From DASRHT01 sp035293765 (GTDB lineage Bacteria > Chloroflexota > Ktedonobacteria > Ktedonobacterales > Ktedonobacteraceae), in the NCBI GenBank assembly GCA_035293765.1, contig DATGMF010000037.1, forward strand, positions 62,001 to 126,000: a stretch of 64,000 bases of DNA, read 5' to 3'. Below are positions 51,776 to 60,452 of the stretch, one piece after another. Below the pieces are notes generated by a model, which made no database searches, was not told the origin of the DNA, and saw nothing but the letters and a program-made list of their open reading frames with translations. A program made the translations under genes and the position numbers. Positions within the stretch are counted from its first letter, which is position 1. Every line of letters begins with the position of its first letter.

Positions 51776-52378
51776 TTACTCGGAGCTAATGCCGTGAAGA
51801 ATCATATCAGCAACCAGCCCTGCCTGCTGAACGAGTCGGTGTTCGGATTGTCCCAGCACGCGTGCAGAAAGCACATACGATTCCGTCAATGAGAGAACCA
51901 TCAAGGCTACAGCCTCGACGTCGGGGCAGTGACTCTCTCCTCGCGCCTGGCTCTGTTCCAGCATCAGAGCAATCACTGCTACATAGTCTCGCAGCAATTT
52001 TGTCGCCTCAGCCTGAAATGCTCGGTTAACGCCATAGAGCGCGCTCATATAAACATGGAATGTGTCGCTTTCCTCTTCAGCCAGACGAACGAAGGCCAGA
52101 AAGAGCCGCTCCAGCCGCTCCCGCAGCGTTCCCTCAGGAGCCAGCGAGGCGCGGATCACCGTCAGTTGCGCCTGGGCGATAAACCGGAGCATCGCCAGGA
52201 ACAGGTCGCGCTTATTCTCAAAATAGAGGTAAATGGTGCCCTTCCCGATCTCGGCCTGTTCAGCGATGATGTTAATATTGGCCTGGTCAAACCCCAGGCG
52301 CGCAAACTCGCGGGCCGCCACCCGCATAATGCGCTGACGGGTCGCCTCACGCATCTGCTCATCGACGATTTTTGGCAT
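51776..52378 (-). CDS. TetR-family regulator
   Basis: A 200-residue TetR protein: RIMRVAAREFARLGFDQANI, NIIAEQAEIGKGTIYLYFENK and RDLFLAM make the HTH, followed by an unassigned ligand domain with YVAVIALMLEQSQARGE. The start ATG lies inside a palindrome that also holds the ribosome binding site. A near-consensus promoter is upstream, so it is probably autoregulated. The downstream ClC gene on the same strand, 98 bases away, is its nearest possible target. Confidence 0.92.
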   Translation of the reverse strand: MPKIVDEQMREATRQRIMRVAAREFARLGFDQANINIIAEQAEIGKGTIYLYFENKRDLFLAMLRFIAQAQLTVIRASLAPEGTLRERLERLFLAFVRLAEEESDTFHVYMSALYGVNRAFQAEATKLLRDYVAVIALMLEQSQARGESHCPDVEAVALMVLSLTESYVLSARVLGQSEHRLVQQAGLVADMILHGISSE

Positions 52379-52395
52379 GTATCCTCCCGATACAT
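52377..52395. promoter_or_regulatory. palindrome over the TetR start codon
   Basis: ATGTATC-CTCCC-GATACAT is a perfect 7-bp inverted repeat with a 5-base spacer. It contains both the start codon and the Shine-Dalgarno bases (GGGAG on the minus strand). It could be an operator, or a hairpin that hides the ribosome binding site in the mRNA. Confidence 0.55.
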
Positions 52396-52446
52396 AAATG
52401 CACCTCTATGCCAGACCCCCTTTTTACTGGGTAACCGGTCAATTTA

Positions 52447-52475
52447 AGTATACGAGCCGGGATAGTGTTTGTCAA
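52447..52475 (-). promoter_or_regulatory. promoter of the TetR gene at 51776
   Basis: On the minus strand, -35 TTGACA (52475-52470) and -10 TATACT (52452-52447) are separated by 17 bases: a near-consensus promoter. TTGACCGGTTAC just downstream is a near-palindrome at the expected start point and may be a TetR site. Confidence 0.75.
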
Positions 52476-52647
52476 GCGAGCCGCCTGGGAAGCTCGAAGA
52501 AGGGGTCTGGCCTGATATGGACAGTATACAAAACACGGCTTATAGCTTCAAAAAAGCATGTTCGATCTGGTTACCGCCGATCCGCTCTGGCGATCAGCTG
52601 TCGTGGCTCTAGTCACTGCTGCAAGAGGTGAGATGAAACAGGTGTAT

Positions 52648-53280
52648 TTATAACGCATATATCTGACGCCATTGCGCTAAAACAGCCAGCGCCTCTTGCA
52701 GCAGCTTTTGGTGCGCCGGATCATTCAACCAGCGGCTGACGCCGGATGGATGGGGGAGGGGGAGAAAAAGCGTCCCATCCTGCTCGCGATATGTGCCAAT
52801 CATCTGCTCCAGCTTCGCTTTTCCAAGATACGCCTCTATCGCCATCGTTCCTACCAGCAGCACAACCTTTGGCCGCAGCAGCTTGAGTTCCGCTGTGAGA
52901 AATGGCCTGCACAGAGCTATCTCTTGGGGCGAGGGCTTCCGATCCCCATTACTGCGCACACTCCTCCCTGGATCACAGCGCGTAAGCGAGCTAAGATAGG
53001 TATGCTCATGCAGATAACCAGGCGGAAAGCCGGCCTGTTCCAGCCACTTCTGCAAGATGCGCCCGCCAGGCCCGCTGAATGGCTTGTTCCTGGCAACAGA
53101 ACGATGACCGGGAGCCTGACCGATTACAATCATGCGGTCGCTTGCTCGCCCGCTCACGATTGGGTGGGCTATGGGGATATATCCATGCTCCTGGCAAAGA
53201 CGGCATGATAGGATACGTTGTTGTAAGCGCGCCAGCGCCGTTGCCCTATCAACTTCTTGAGCGTGTATGTGTTTCGTCAT
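52648..53280 (-). CDS. family 4/5-like uracil-DNA glycosylase
   Basis: A 210-residue protein of the iron-sulfur uracil-DNA glycosylase type. Motif A is VIGQAPGHRS and the C-terminal motif is LPLPHPSG. Cys residues in CRLC, TRCDPG and LCRPF match the 4Fe-4S ligands. KPFSGPGGRILQKWLEQAG is the conserved loop. It removes uracil from DNA. The catalytic Asp of motif A found in family 4 (GE/QAPG) is Ala-Pro-Gly-His here, closer to family 5 or the broader group. Its first 32 bases overlap the end of the flavin reductase gene. Confidence 0.88.
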   Translation of the reverse strand: MTKHIHAQEVDRATALARLQQRILSCRLCQEHGYIPIAHPIVSGRASDRMIVIGQAPGHRSVARNKPFSGPGGRILQKWLEQAGFPPGYLHEHTYLSSLTRCDPGRSVRSNGDRKPSPQEIALCRPFLTAELKLLRPKVVLLVGTMAIEAYLGKAKLEQMIGTYREQDGTLFLPLPHPSGVSRWLNDPAHQKLLQEALAVLAQWRQIYAL

Positions 53281-53866
53281 AGGATGGCAAGCTCGGCTTC
53301 CGGTACAGACTCGTCAGGTGGCGGTATTGCCCACGATAGTAAACGAGGGGCGCTTTTTCCTCTTCCCCGGGCATTGCTTCTAGTTCGGGTAAGGTGCTGC
53401 GTGCTTCCCCTGCTTCATCAGCGAAAATAACCTTGCCTGCATATCCTAACGCTTCGATCTGTCCGATAAAAATCACATGGTCGCCCCCTGGATATTCTGC
53501 CACCACGCGCGCGTCGATGAAGGCGAGAGCATCAGCAAGCACCGGAGAGCCTGTCGCGGCAGTGTGGTAAGGAGCATGGCAAAAGTATTCAAAACGTTCC
53601 TGGCTATGGGTCGCGAAGCAGCGAGAAAGCTCCTCTTGTTGATTGGTAAGCATGTTGACGACAAAGGTCTGACTCTCGCGAATAAGTGGCAATGTATTGC
53701 TTGTCAGGTCCACACAGACCAGGATCAGCGGCGGGTTGAGAGAGACCGAGCAGAATGCATTGACCGTCAACCCTCCCAATGTTCCCTGGCTGTTCGTGGT
53801 GACAACAGTAACTCCGGTAGCAAAGTGGCCCATTACCTGCCGGAAAAAATCTTTTTCAATCGTCAT
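53249..53866 (-). CDS. flavin reductase-domain protein
   Basis: A 205-residue FMN-binding split-barrel protein of the flavin-reductase family. FRQVMGHFATGVTVVTT, GLTVNAFCSVSLNPPLILVCV and FVVNMLTNQQEELSR are the diagnostic blocks, and DHVIFIGQIEAL is the C-terminal strand. It reduces flavin with NAD(P)H for a partner monooxygenase or carries FMN itself. The partner is unknown; the luciferase-like enzymes of this window are F420-type and distant. It overlaps the downstream glycosylase gene by 32 bases. Confidence 0.9.
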   Translation of the reverse strand: MTIEKDFFRQVMGHFATGVTVVTTNSQGTLGGLTVNAFCSVSLNPPLILVCVDLTSNTLPLIRESQTFVVNMLTNQQEELSRCFATHSQERFEYFCHAPYHTAATGSPVLADALAFIDARVVAEYPGGDHVIFIGQIEALGYAGKVIFADEAGEARSTLPELEAMPGEEEKAPLVYYRGQYRHLTSLYRKPSLPSYDETHTRSRS

Positions 53867-54440
53867 CTAAATGTCCTTTGGCAACAAGCACGTCATGCCT
53901 GTTGTCTGGTTAAAAATCAGCTTATCTCTGCTCATCTCAAATGATTCCTCTATTGTATCGGAGCAATCCCTCTTGTGTTGTAGTATCCGCCTCCGTAGAG
54001 GACTTGTCAACTGTCCAAAAGGGCAGTACCCGCACTTTTTCAAAGAGACGAGGCAGGCGTTACTGCTCAAGGAAGTTGACAATGTAGTCGTAACCGCAGT
54101 AACATCAGCTCATGCACACACGATTATTCTCTCACGCGTATATCATCTTTGATGGCTCCGCCGCATAAGCCTGGCGCATTGCTTATGCGGCGAAAAATGG
54201 CGCCGTTCGGATACCTTTGCTAGAGGGAGCTCAGACTCGCTTGCCTGTTTTACTCTCTGCTTATCTGTTCGCGCCATTTTTCCCCCTGGCACATTCACCG
54301 TCTTATCCCATTTCTCTGAGTCTTCTACCAGGCATGCGGCATGACTTTCCTCTTGTTTTGTGACATGCCTGTTTTGTGTTACCAGGACGGGCGCTGAAGC
54401 GGACGCGATTCCATCGCGTCTCTACGAGGTAATATTACTT
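53867..54440. other. intergenic region, mostly unexplained
   Basis: No convincing gene is seen; the short frames on both strands have poor start sites. A perfect 12-bp hairpin lies at 54159-54170/54181-54192 (CGCCGCATAAGC and its complement) without a T-run on the plus strand. Palindromic repeat copy C is at 54401-54429 directly before the MFS gene. Confidence 0.45.
54401..54429 (+). repeat. dispersed GGACGCGAT-type palindrome, copy C
   Basis: GACGCGAT-tcc-ATCGCGTC is a perfect 8-bp hairpin, followed by TCTACGAGG. It resembles copies A and B. The trailing GAGG lies about 12 bases before the MFS start codon, so the repeat itself may supply the ribosome binding site. Confidence 0.65.
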
Positions 54441-55667
54441 ATGACGAACATAACATCTTCGCTCTGGCGTCATTCTGATTTCTTGAAGCTGTGGGCCGGT
54501 TCGACCATTTCCTTGTTTGGTTCGCAGATTACGTTCCTGGCGATCCCCTTTACCGCTATTCTGGTTTTGCACGTTACCACGGCTCAGATGAGCTTTCTCG
54601 TGCTGGCGGAGTTCCTGCCATCGCTACTGATTGGCCTGTTCGCGGGCGTCTGGGTTGATCGCTGGCCGCGTCGTGCCCTGTTGATAGTCACAGATATCGG
54701 TCGCGCGCTGTTACTTGGCTCCATCCCGCTGATGGTCTTTCTTGGTCTGTTGCGGATCGAGTATCTCTACGTTATCGCCTTCCTGGTTGGCACTCTGACG
54801 CTCTTTTTTAACGTTGCCTATGGCGCTTTCTTGCCCTCCCTGGTGGATCGCAAGCAGCTTATCGATGGCAATAGCAAGCTGGAATCGAGCAATTTGCTGG
54901 CACAGATCGCCGGACCGGCCCTGGCTGGCTGGCTGATCCAGCTTGTGACAGCCCCTCTAGCCATTCTTGCCGATGCCTTCTCGTTTCTCGTCTCTGCCTG
55001 CTCCCTTTGTATGATTCGCGTGCAGGAGCCGCGCCCTGAGCGCAAGGAACGGCCCCACTTCTGGCGCGACCTGAGCGAGGGGCTGCTCATCCTCGTGCAA
55101 AATCCGCTTCTTCGTCCTATCGCAGCCTGTGACGCGACGCTGAACTTCTTCGGTGGCATCATGGATGTTGTGCGCGTTCTCTATATTGTGCAGGTTCTCC
55201 ACCTCGGCGCCTTCTTCTTTGGCATCATGTTTAGCATCGCCAGTAGTAGCGCCCTGGTGGGCTCGCTTTTCGACTCGTGGATTACCCGCAAAATCGGCCT
55301 CGGGCGTACCATCCTTTTCTCCGCTTTTACGTTAGCTCTGGGCTGGCTGCTCATCCCGTTGGCGGGCGGGCCTCCCCTGGTGACGATGGCGGTTATTATT
55401 GCTGGCGCGTTGCTGTTCGGGCTCTCGAATACCCTCTTCAACGTGAACACGCAGAGCTTGCGCCAGCAGATTACGCCCAACGAACTGCTGGGCCGCGTTG
55501 GAGCCTGCATGCAGTTCATTGGCGAAGGTACCCTCCCTCTCGGCGCGTTGATAGGGGGCGTCCTCGGTCAGGCTCTAGGTCTGCGCCTGACCTTCATCCT
55601 GGCTTGCAGTGGCATGTTCCTCGCATTTCTTTGGACGCTCTTCTCGCCCATTCGCGGGCAACCCTGA
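54441..55667 (+). CDS. MFS exporter, EntS-like
   Basis: A 408-residue major-facilitator protein with 11-12 membrane segments, of the MFS_3/EntS type. FLKLWAGSTISLFGSQITFLAIPF is the first helix region, and GVWVDRWPRRALLIVTD is the loop 2-3 motif. GPALAGWLIQL and ITPNELLGRVGACMQFIGEGTLPLG are conserved in this group. It probably exports small lipophilic molecules, siderophores or drugs. The ATG at 54441 is chosen; the frame is open to 54360 through the repeat, but without similarity. Confidence 0.9.
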   Translation: MTNITSSLWRHSDFLKLWAGSTISLFGSQITFLAIPFTAILVLHVTTAQMSFLVLAEFLPSLLIGLFAGVWVDRWPRRALLIVTDIGRALLLGSIPLMVFLGLLRIEYLYVIAFLVGTLTLFFNVAYGAFLPSLVDRKQLIDGNSKLESSNLLAQIAGPALAGWLIQLVTAPLAILADAFSFLVSACSLCMIRVQEPRPERKERPHFWRDLSEGLLILVQNPLLRPIAACDATLNFFGGIMDVVRVLYIVQVLHLGAFFFGIMFSIASSSALVGSLFDSWITRKIGLGRTILFSAFTLALGWLLIPLAGGPPLVTMAVIIAGALLFGLSNTLFNVNTQSLRQQITPNELLGRVGACMQFIGEGTLPLGALIGGVLGQALGLRLTFILACSGMFLAFLWTLFSPIRGQP

Positions 55668-55682
55668 GCCTGGCAAGTTTTC

Positions 55683-55708
55683 GAGGAGGGCATGATCATG
55701 CCCTCCTC
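55683..55708 (+). terminator. perfect 26-bp palindrome after the MFS gene
   Basis: Bases 55683-55695 are the exact reverse complement of 55696-55708 (GAGGAGGGCATGA and complement). It is 15 bases downstream of the MFS stop and probably a 3'-end hairpin, although there is no T-run. Confidence 0.6.
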
Positions 55709-55940
55709 ATTGCGATCCATCACTCATCCATCACTTTTGACGGTTTTTTGCATAGTTCAGGGGATGCTGCTGGCTTTCATCGCTCTCTGGAGGAACGGTG
55801 CCGGGAAATTGCTCTCGTATCCCTCACAAGAGACGGGTTTATGAGGGGTGAACTATGTTATAATACCGCTAGAGAAGCTGGAACATCTTTCTGGTTATGG
55901 GTAATGGAGGAGATGACATGGCGCAGGTGAGAGGGCAAAG

Positions 55941-57335
55941 ATGAAGAACACGTTGTTACGCGGCGCAAGGCTGCGCAAGGGATGGAGCCAACAACAGTTA
56001 GCGGATTTCGCCGGTATTGGCATCGCCACAGTGGCACGAGCCGAACAGGGGAAATCGCTGAGAATCGATAACATCCAACGGTTGTGCGCCTGTCTTGACA
56101 AGACACCGGAACAGCTCGGGTTGGTCAAGTTGGAGTATCAGCAGGAGGGCTTAGCCCAGCGAAACAGCTCTAAAACATTCTCTCGTGATGGGGAGGCTAC
56201 GTTAGAGGCAAAGGAAGATACATCCTTGCCTCCTATCCAGTTCACCCCAGAGCAAGTTGTGTCTCTTTTACAGTCGCTAGCATCAGGAGATATCACGATG
56301 GCACACTTTGATCCACAACGACGGGCGGCTTTGCTCGGTCTGCTCTCTACTGCTGGTACGTTGACCGTTGTTCCTCAAGCCCTTGCTGACCCTGAGCCGT
56401 GGGAGCGGTTAAGCACATCGCTTGCTACACCGGCAAACCTGGATGCGGCAACGCTACAACACTTTGAAACGCTGACAGCCACATGTTGGGAACTCTGCAA
56501 TACTGGGCAGTTGCAGATGGCCGAGCAGGCGCTTGCCGGTTTTCTGCCTCATTTCCTCCAACTGGCTCCCTCTCATGCTCAAGCCGCCTGCCTGGCTTCC
56601 GAAGGTTTGAGGCTGCAAAGCATCCTTGTTGCGCATCAGTTGAAACTGATGGATAAAGTGACGCTGTGTCAACAGTCAGTTATGTATGCCAAACAAGCCA
56701 ACGATAACTCTATTTTAGTAGCCGCTTTGTTTGAGCTAGGGACTGCGTTTCGCTACACGCAGCAAGATGAAAACGTGCTCAGAACCAGCCAGGAAATGCT
56801 CTTCTACAGCCGCAACGTTCCACCCTTGTTGCAGGCACGCGTTTACATGGTTGCGGCTGAAGCTCTCGCGCGCTGTGGACGCGCAAAAGAGGCGGACTTC
56901 TACATTCAACTCGCCTATGAAACTTTCCCTGATCACTCAGGATATGACCCTATTGTGCGTGTTAATGCTAGCCTCCCATCACTGGGTCTTTACGAGGGGT
57001 TGACCTATTTGAGCCAGGGCAAAGGGGACAAAGCATTCAATACGTTTGGCGGGAAATTATTTGAGGGCCGCTTGACTGGCTACCAGTCCATGAGTGCTTT
57101 ACCTGAACGCATTCGCCTGGAAATCACGAATCATCAGGGGCAGGCCGCTATTCTGTCAAATAATCTAGAGGAATACGCGCGTTGCCTCGAAGAAGGTCTT
57201 ACCGGGGCCATCGCCCTGAAGAGCCAGAAGCGGTTTCAGGAGGCTGTGACGATCTTCCGACAAGAGACGCCCGCGCAGTGGCATAACGAGCCGCAGCTCA
57301 AGGACATTGCCGAACGTTTCCAGTTGGCGGGATAG
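55941..57335 (+). CDS. XRE-family regulator with TPR-like repeats
   Basis: A 464-residue protein. The N-terminal HTH_XRE domain is LRGARLRKGWSQQQLADFAG, IGIATVARAEQGKS and IDNIQRLCACLD (residues 5-58). A linker holds a hydrophobic stretch near 125-145 (ALLGLLSTAGTLTVVPQALA). The C-terminal 300 residues are helical repeats of TPR type. This layout is expanded in Ktedonobacteria and Streptomyces, where such proteins are sensors of unknown ligand. It is followed closely by a P-loop kinase and a HicB gene, which may be in the same transcript. Confidence 0.85.
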   Translation: MKNTLLRGARLRKGWSQQQLADFAGIGIATVARAEQGKSLRIDNIQRLCACLDKTPEQLGLVKLEYQQEGLAQRNSSKTFSRDGEATLEAKEDTSLPPIQFTPEQVVSLLQSLASGDITMAHFDPQRRAALLGLLSTAGTLTVVPQALADPEPWERLSTSLATPANLDAATLQHFETLTATCWELCNTGQLQMAEQALAGFLPHFLQLAPSHAQAACLASEGLRLQSILVAHQLKLMDKVTLCQQSVMYAKQANDNSILVAALFELGTAFRYTQQDENVLRTSQEMLFYSRNVPPLLQARVYMVAAEALARCGRAKEADFYIQLAYETFPDHSGYDPIVRVNASLPSLGLYEGLTYLSQGKGDKAFNTFGGKLFEGRLTGYQSMSALPERIRLEITNHQGQAAILSNNLEEYARCLEEGLTGAIALKSQKRFQEAVTIFRQETPAQWHNEPQLKDIAERFQLAG

Positions 57336-57339
57336 CCTT

Positions 57340-57954
57340 TTGAAAGCGAGGAAAACAATTATAAATAATGATATTGCTCAACGCTCATGGCAGGTCCTTC
57401 TGCTTGGTGGCGCATCCGGCACCGGTAAAACCAGCGTCAGCTACCGCTTAGCCCATCATTTCAGGATTGGCATCACGGAGGTCGATGATTTCCAGGTGAT
57501 CCTCGAATGCATGACCACTCCTGCCGAGCAGCCTGTTTTACACTACTGGCGCACCCATCCAGAAGCGGCCAACCAGTCGGCGGAGGAGATACTCGAGCAC
57601 ACGATTGCCGTTGGTCAGGTGATGGCGCCAGCGTTGGAGGCGGTGATTGCCAATCATATTGAGAGTCAGGCTCCGGTTGTGCTGGAAGGTGATTTCATCC
57701 TCCCGGCAGTGGCGACTGCACCCTCCTTTGCCGGCCTGGTGCGAGCGGTTTTCCTCTATGAAGAGAGCGAAGAGCAATTGCGTCAAAATTTTTTGCAGCG
57801 TGAACCTGAGGAGGGCATCCAGGAGAAGCGCGCACGCGTAAGCTGGCTCTACGGGCAATGGCTCAAGCAAGAAGCTGAACGTGTGGGGGCGATAGCTTTA
57901 TCTGCACGGCCCCGGGATGATCTTTTTGAGCGTATACTATTGGCTATCAAGTGA
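57340..57954 (+). CDS. P-loop kinase, 2-phosphoglycerate-kinase-like
   Basis: About 204 residues. WQVLLLGGASGTGKTSVSYRLA is the Walker A region, with VDDFQVIL as the nucleotide-kinase-type acidic site, VVLEGDFILP the Walker B-like strand, and RVSWLYGQWLKQEAERVG a lid helix. It resembles small archaeal/chloroflexotal 2-phosphoglycerate kinase and zeta-toxin-like kinases. Substrate unknown. The start is uncertain: TTG at 57340 is used, an ATT at 57358 behind GCGAGG is possible, and the frame is open back to 57307 overlapping the XRE gene. Confidence 0.75.
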   Translation: MKARKTIINNDIAQRSWQVLLLGGASGTGKTSVSYRLAHHFRIGITEVDDFQVILECMTTPAEQPVLHYWRTHPEAANQSAEEILEHTIAVGQVMAPALEAVIANHIESQAPVVLEGDFILPAVATAPSFAGLVRAVFLYEESEEQLRQNFLQREPEEGIQEKRARVSWLYGQWLKQEAERVGAIALSARPRDDLFERILLAIK

Positions 57955-57993
57955 TTCTTGTTCGAGATGCGCTCAAGGCATTGGAGAGATCTA

Positions 57994-58209
57994 ATGAGTA
58001 CTGACACCAAACATTATACAATCATCATCCAATGGGATGAGAGAGACGATATCTATGTTGTCAGCGTACCAGAGCTTCCTGGATGTATGACTCATGGTAA
58101 AACTTACGAGGAAGCTTTACAACAGGCCCAGGATGCTATTGAAAGCTGGGTTCAAGTTGCGCAAGAATTGGGACGTCCCATCCCACCCCCTAATAAAGTC
58201 ATAGCTTAG
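57994..58209 (+). CDS. HicB-like antitoxin-type protein, orphan
   Basis: A 71-residue HicB N-terminal (partial RNase H) fold: YTIIIQWDERDDIYVVSVPELPG, then MTHGKTYEEALQQAQDAIESW. It lacks the C-terminal ribbon-helix-helix found in full HicB. The ATG at 57994 follows GGAGAG. No HicA gene (double-stranded RNA-binding toxin) is adjacent on either side. Such orphan HicB-like proteins are frequent in Cyanobacteria and Chloroflexota and may have roles other than antitoxin. A strong terminator follows. Confidence 0.88.
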   Translation: MSTDTKHYTIIIQWDERDDIYVVSVPELPGCMTHGKTYEEALQQAQDAIESWVQVAQELGRPIPPPNKVIA

Positions 58210-58233
58210 CATACAATCGCTCCATTTCCTGAA

Positions 58234-58262
58234 CGCCTGGGCACTGTCCAGGCGCTTTTTTG
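58234..58262 (+). terminator. rho-independent terminator after hicB
   Basis: CGCCTGG (58234-58240), a 7-nt loop, CCAGGCG (58248-58254), then CTTTTTTG. Confidence 0.9.
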
Positions 58263-58355
58263 TCCTCAAATCCCTGTGGTAAGATAGAAACTGGTCAAGG
58301 CATTTCACTATCTGACCTGTTGGCTGAGCTGAGCGAAAAAGGATAAAAGGCAGCA

Positions 58356-60452
58356 ATGGCAAATCTACTCGTTGGCGTTGATACCGGAGGCACGTTTACT
58401 GATATCGTCCTTCTGCATTTCAGTACCCTCAAGCGGGTCGAGATAGCCAACCAACTCCCCGCTGCCCCTCTTGAGGAGAAGTATACCATCGAAGCCGAAG
58501 GTGTCAAGTGGAAATGCATTAAGGTGCTTTCGACCCCCGACGACCCCTCACGCGCGATCTTGCAGGGATTGGCTCAGATGGCGATAGCGGGGGAATTAGA
58601 TGTGCTGGTACATGGCTCGACCGTGGCAACTAATGCGGTACTTGAGCGCAAGGGCGTACTCACGGGCCTGATAACTACAGCGGGCTTCCGCGATGTGCTG
58701 GAAATTGGCCGACAAACGCGCCCTAAGCTCTATGATTTGAGAGTGCAGAAGGTTCCACCCCTGGTCCCTCGCGCGCTGCGGGTTGAGGTTGTTGAGCGGC
58801 TCAACGAGCTTGGCGAGGCGATGGTTGAGCTTGACGAAGCATCGCTCAAAACCGCTATTGCCGCTTTGCAAAATGCAGGGGTCGAAGCGGTAGCCATCTC
58901 GCTGCTCTTTAGCTTTACCAATCCTGCTCACGAACAGAGAGTGGCTGCGGCGGCTCGCTCAGCCGGCTTTTACGTCTCGGCATCGTCTGAAGTATTGCCG
59001 GAGTTTCGCGAGTACGAGCGCACAAGTACTGTGGTGCTCAATGCATATGTGGGACCGCTGATCGACCGCTATCTCTCGCGGCTGGAGCAGGGGCTTCCTC
59101 AGCAGACGACGTTGCGCATCATGCAATCCAATGGCGGCTCTATTTCTAGCGCAACGGCGCGGCGTGAGGCTGCTCGCACGCTGCTTTCCGGTCCGGCGGC
59201 TGGAGTCGTCGGAGCCGCTTTTGTCGCGGAAGCTTCTGGCTTTACGCAGGCGATCACGATTGATATCGGTGGCACCTCGACCGATGTGGCGCTGATCAGC
59301 GGTAAGGTGACCGAGACGACCGATGGCAAGATCGGCGGATACCCCACCAGGCTGCCCATGATCGATATTCATACCGTCGGCGCGGGAGGGGGTAGCATTG
59401 CCTGGTTCGATACCGGCGGAGCTTTGCGGGTGGGTCCGATTTCTGCCGGGGCTAACCCAGGACCGGCGGCCTATGGCAATGGGGGCACCAGGGCGACCGT
59501 GACGGATGCCAATGTCGTGCTTGGACGGCTGATCCCTGAAGCCTTCCTGGGCGGTACCATGTCGCTTGATGCTACCCGGGCGCGTAACGCTGTCTGCGCG
59601 ATTGCGGAACAGTTGGGAACAACTCCTGAAGAGGCGGCGCTGGGTATCGTACGAGTGGTCAATGCGAATATGGAGGCAGCGATCCGCGTCATCTCGGTTG
59701 AACGGGGTCGCGATCCGCGCGAGTTTACGCTGGTCGCATTCGGCGGCGCCGGTCCGCTGCACGCCTGCGAACTGGCGGCGGCCTTACGTATCCCTCGCGT
59801 GCTGATCCCCACAACTCCGGGTGTGCTCTCGGCGCTTGGCATGCTGGTAGCCGATACGCTCAAAGACTACGTGCGCACGATCATGGTTCCCGCTGAAGGG
59901 GCGCAAGAGGTAGCAGTATCTACTCTGGCCGAGTTGGAGCAGCAGGGGCGCAATGATCTGCTGCAAGAAGGTATCGCGGCTGAGCAGATCGTGATAGAGC
60001 GGTACCTGGACCTGCGCTATATGGGCCAATCGTACGAGCTGGTTGTCCCGTTTGAGGGCAGTATCGCGCAGGCGGTCGAAAGCTTTCACGCCGCGCATGA
60101 GCAGCGTTTTGGCTATAATGATCCCGCTGAGCGCGTTCAGGTGGTCAATGTCAGGCTCAAGGCGCGTGGGCAGGCGCAGCATCCAGAGCTGGAACGCAAA
60201 GAGAGGGTAAGCGGCGCAACGGCCCAACCTGCTTTTATGCGCTCCGCTATGTTCGCCAGCCCATCCGGCCCCATTGCCTGTGAAGTGCCGATTTATGAAC
60301 GGGCCTCCCTCGTTCCCGGGGCCACGCTCAAAGGGCCGGCTATTGTGAGCCAGTACGATACCACGACCGTGATACCGCTTGGCTGGGGGGCGCGGGTGGA
60401 TGGGGTGAGCAATCTGATCATAGAGCAAACGGAGGAAGCGTTTCATGCCTGA
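58356..60452 (+). CDS. hyuA: hydantoinase/oxoprolinase subunit A, pair 2, with in-frame repeat insertion
   Basis: A 698-residue HyuA-type ASKHA ATPase. Motifs: VGVDTGGTFTDIVLL, GSTVATNAVLERKG, LSGPAAGVVGAAFVAEA, TIDIGGTSTDVAL, HTVGAGGGSIAWFD and SAGANPGPAAYGNGG. Between VLL and the KVLSTPDDP strand there are 35 residues where paralogue 1 has 10. This extra stretch (residues about 24-55) is encoded by copy 3 of the 95-nt dispersed repeat, read in frame. The rest is intact, so the protein may still work with a surface insertion in the N-terminal beta hairpin. It overlaps the hyuB gene by 8 bases. Confidence 0.92.
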   Translation: MANLLVGVDTGGTFTDIVLLHFSTLKRVEIANQLPAAPLEEKYTIEAEGVKWKCIKVLSTPDDPSRAILQGLAQMAIAGELDVLVHGSTVATNAVLERKGVLTGLITTAGFRDVLEIGRQTRPKLYDLRVQKVPPLVPRALRVEVVERLNELGEAMVELDEASLKTAIAALQNAGVEAVAISLLFSFTNPAHEQRVAAAARSAGFYVSASSEVLPEFREYERTSTVVLNAYVGPLIDRYLSRLEQGLPQQTTLRIMQSNGGSISSATARREAARTLLSGPAAGVVGAAFVAEASGFTQAITIDIGGTSTDVALISGKVTETTDGKIGGYPTRLPMIDIHTVGAGGGSIAWFDTGGALRVGPISAGANPGPAAYGNGGTRATVTDANVVLGRLIPEAFLGGTMSLDATRARNAVCAIAEQLGTTPEEAALGIVRVVNANMEAAIRVISVERGRDPREFTLVAFGGAGPLHACELAAALRIPRVLIPTTPGVLSALGMLVADTLKDYVRTIMVPAEGAQEVAVSTLAELEQQGRNDLLQEGIAAEQIVIERYLDLRYMGQSYELVVPFEGSIAQAVESFHAAHEQRFGYNDPAERVQVVNVRLKARGQAQHPELERKERVSGATAQPAFMRSAMFASPSGPIACEVPIYERASLVPGATLKGPAIVSQYDTTTVIPLGWGARVDGVSNLIIEQTEEAFHA
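58426..58520 (+). repeat. 95-nt dispersed palindromic repeat, copy 3, inside hyuA
   Basis: CCCTCAAGCGGGTCGA, CCCCGCTGCCCC, CTTGAGGAGAAGTATACCATC and GTGTCAAGTGGAAATGCAT occur in the same order and orientation as in copies 1 and 2 (the third block shown here shortened to its core CTTGAGG and GTATACC). All 95 bases are inside the hyuA reading frame, with no stop in that frame. Confidence 0.8.

Noticed and set aside
53871..54152. short open frames on both strands in the gap before the MFS gene
   Set aside because: No start signals or family similarity; overlapping frames on both strands suggest chance.
54159..54192. 12-bp perfect hairpin as a terminator
   Set aside because: An A-run, not a T-run, follows on the plus strand, and no gene ends shortly before it on either strand.
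57958..58209. HicAB toxin-antitoxin pair
   Set aside because: Only the HicB-like part is present; no HicA-sized frame lies on either side.
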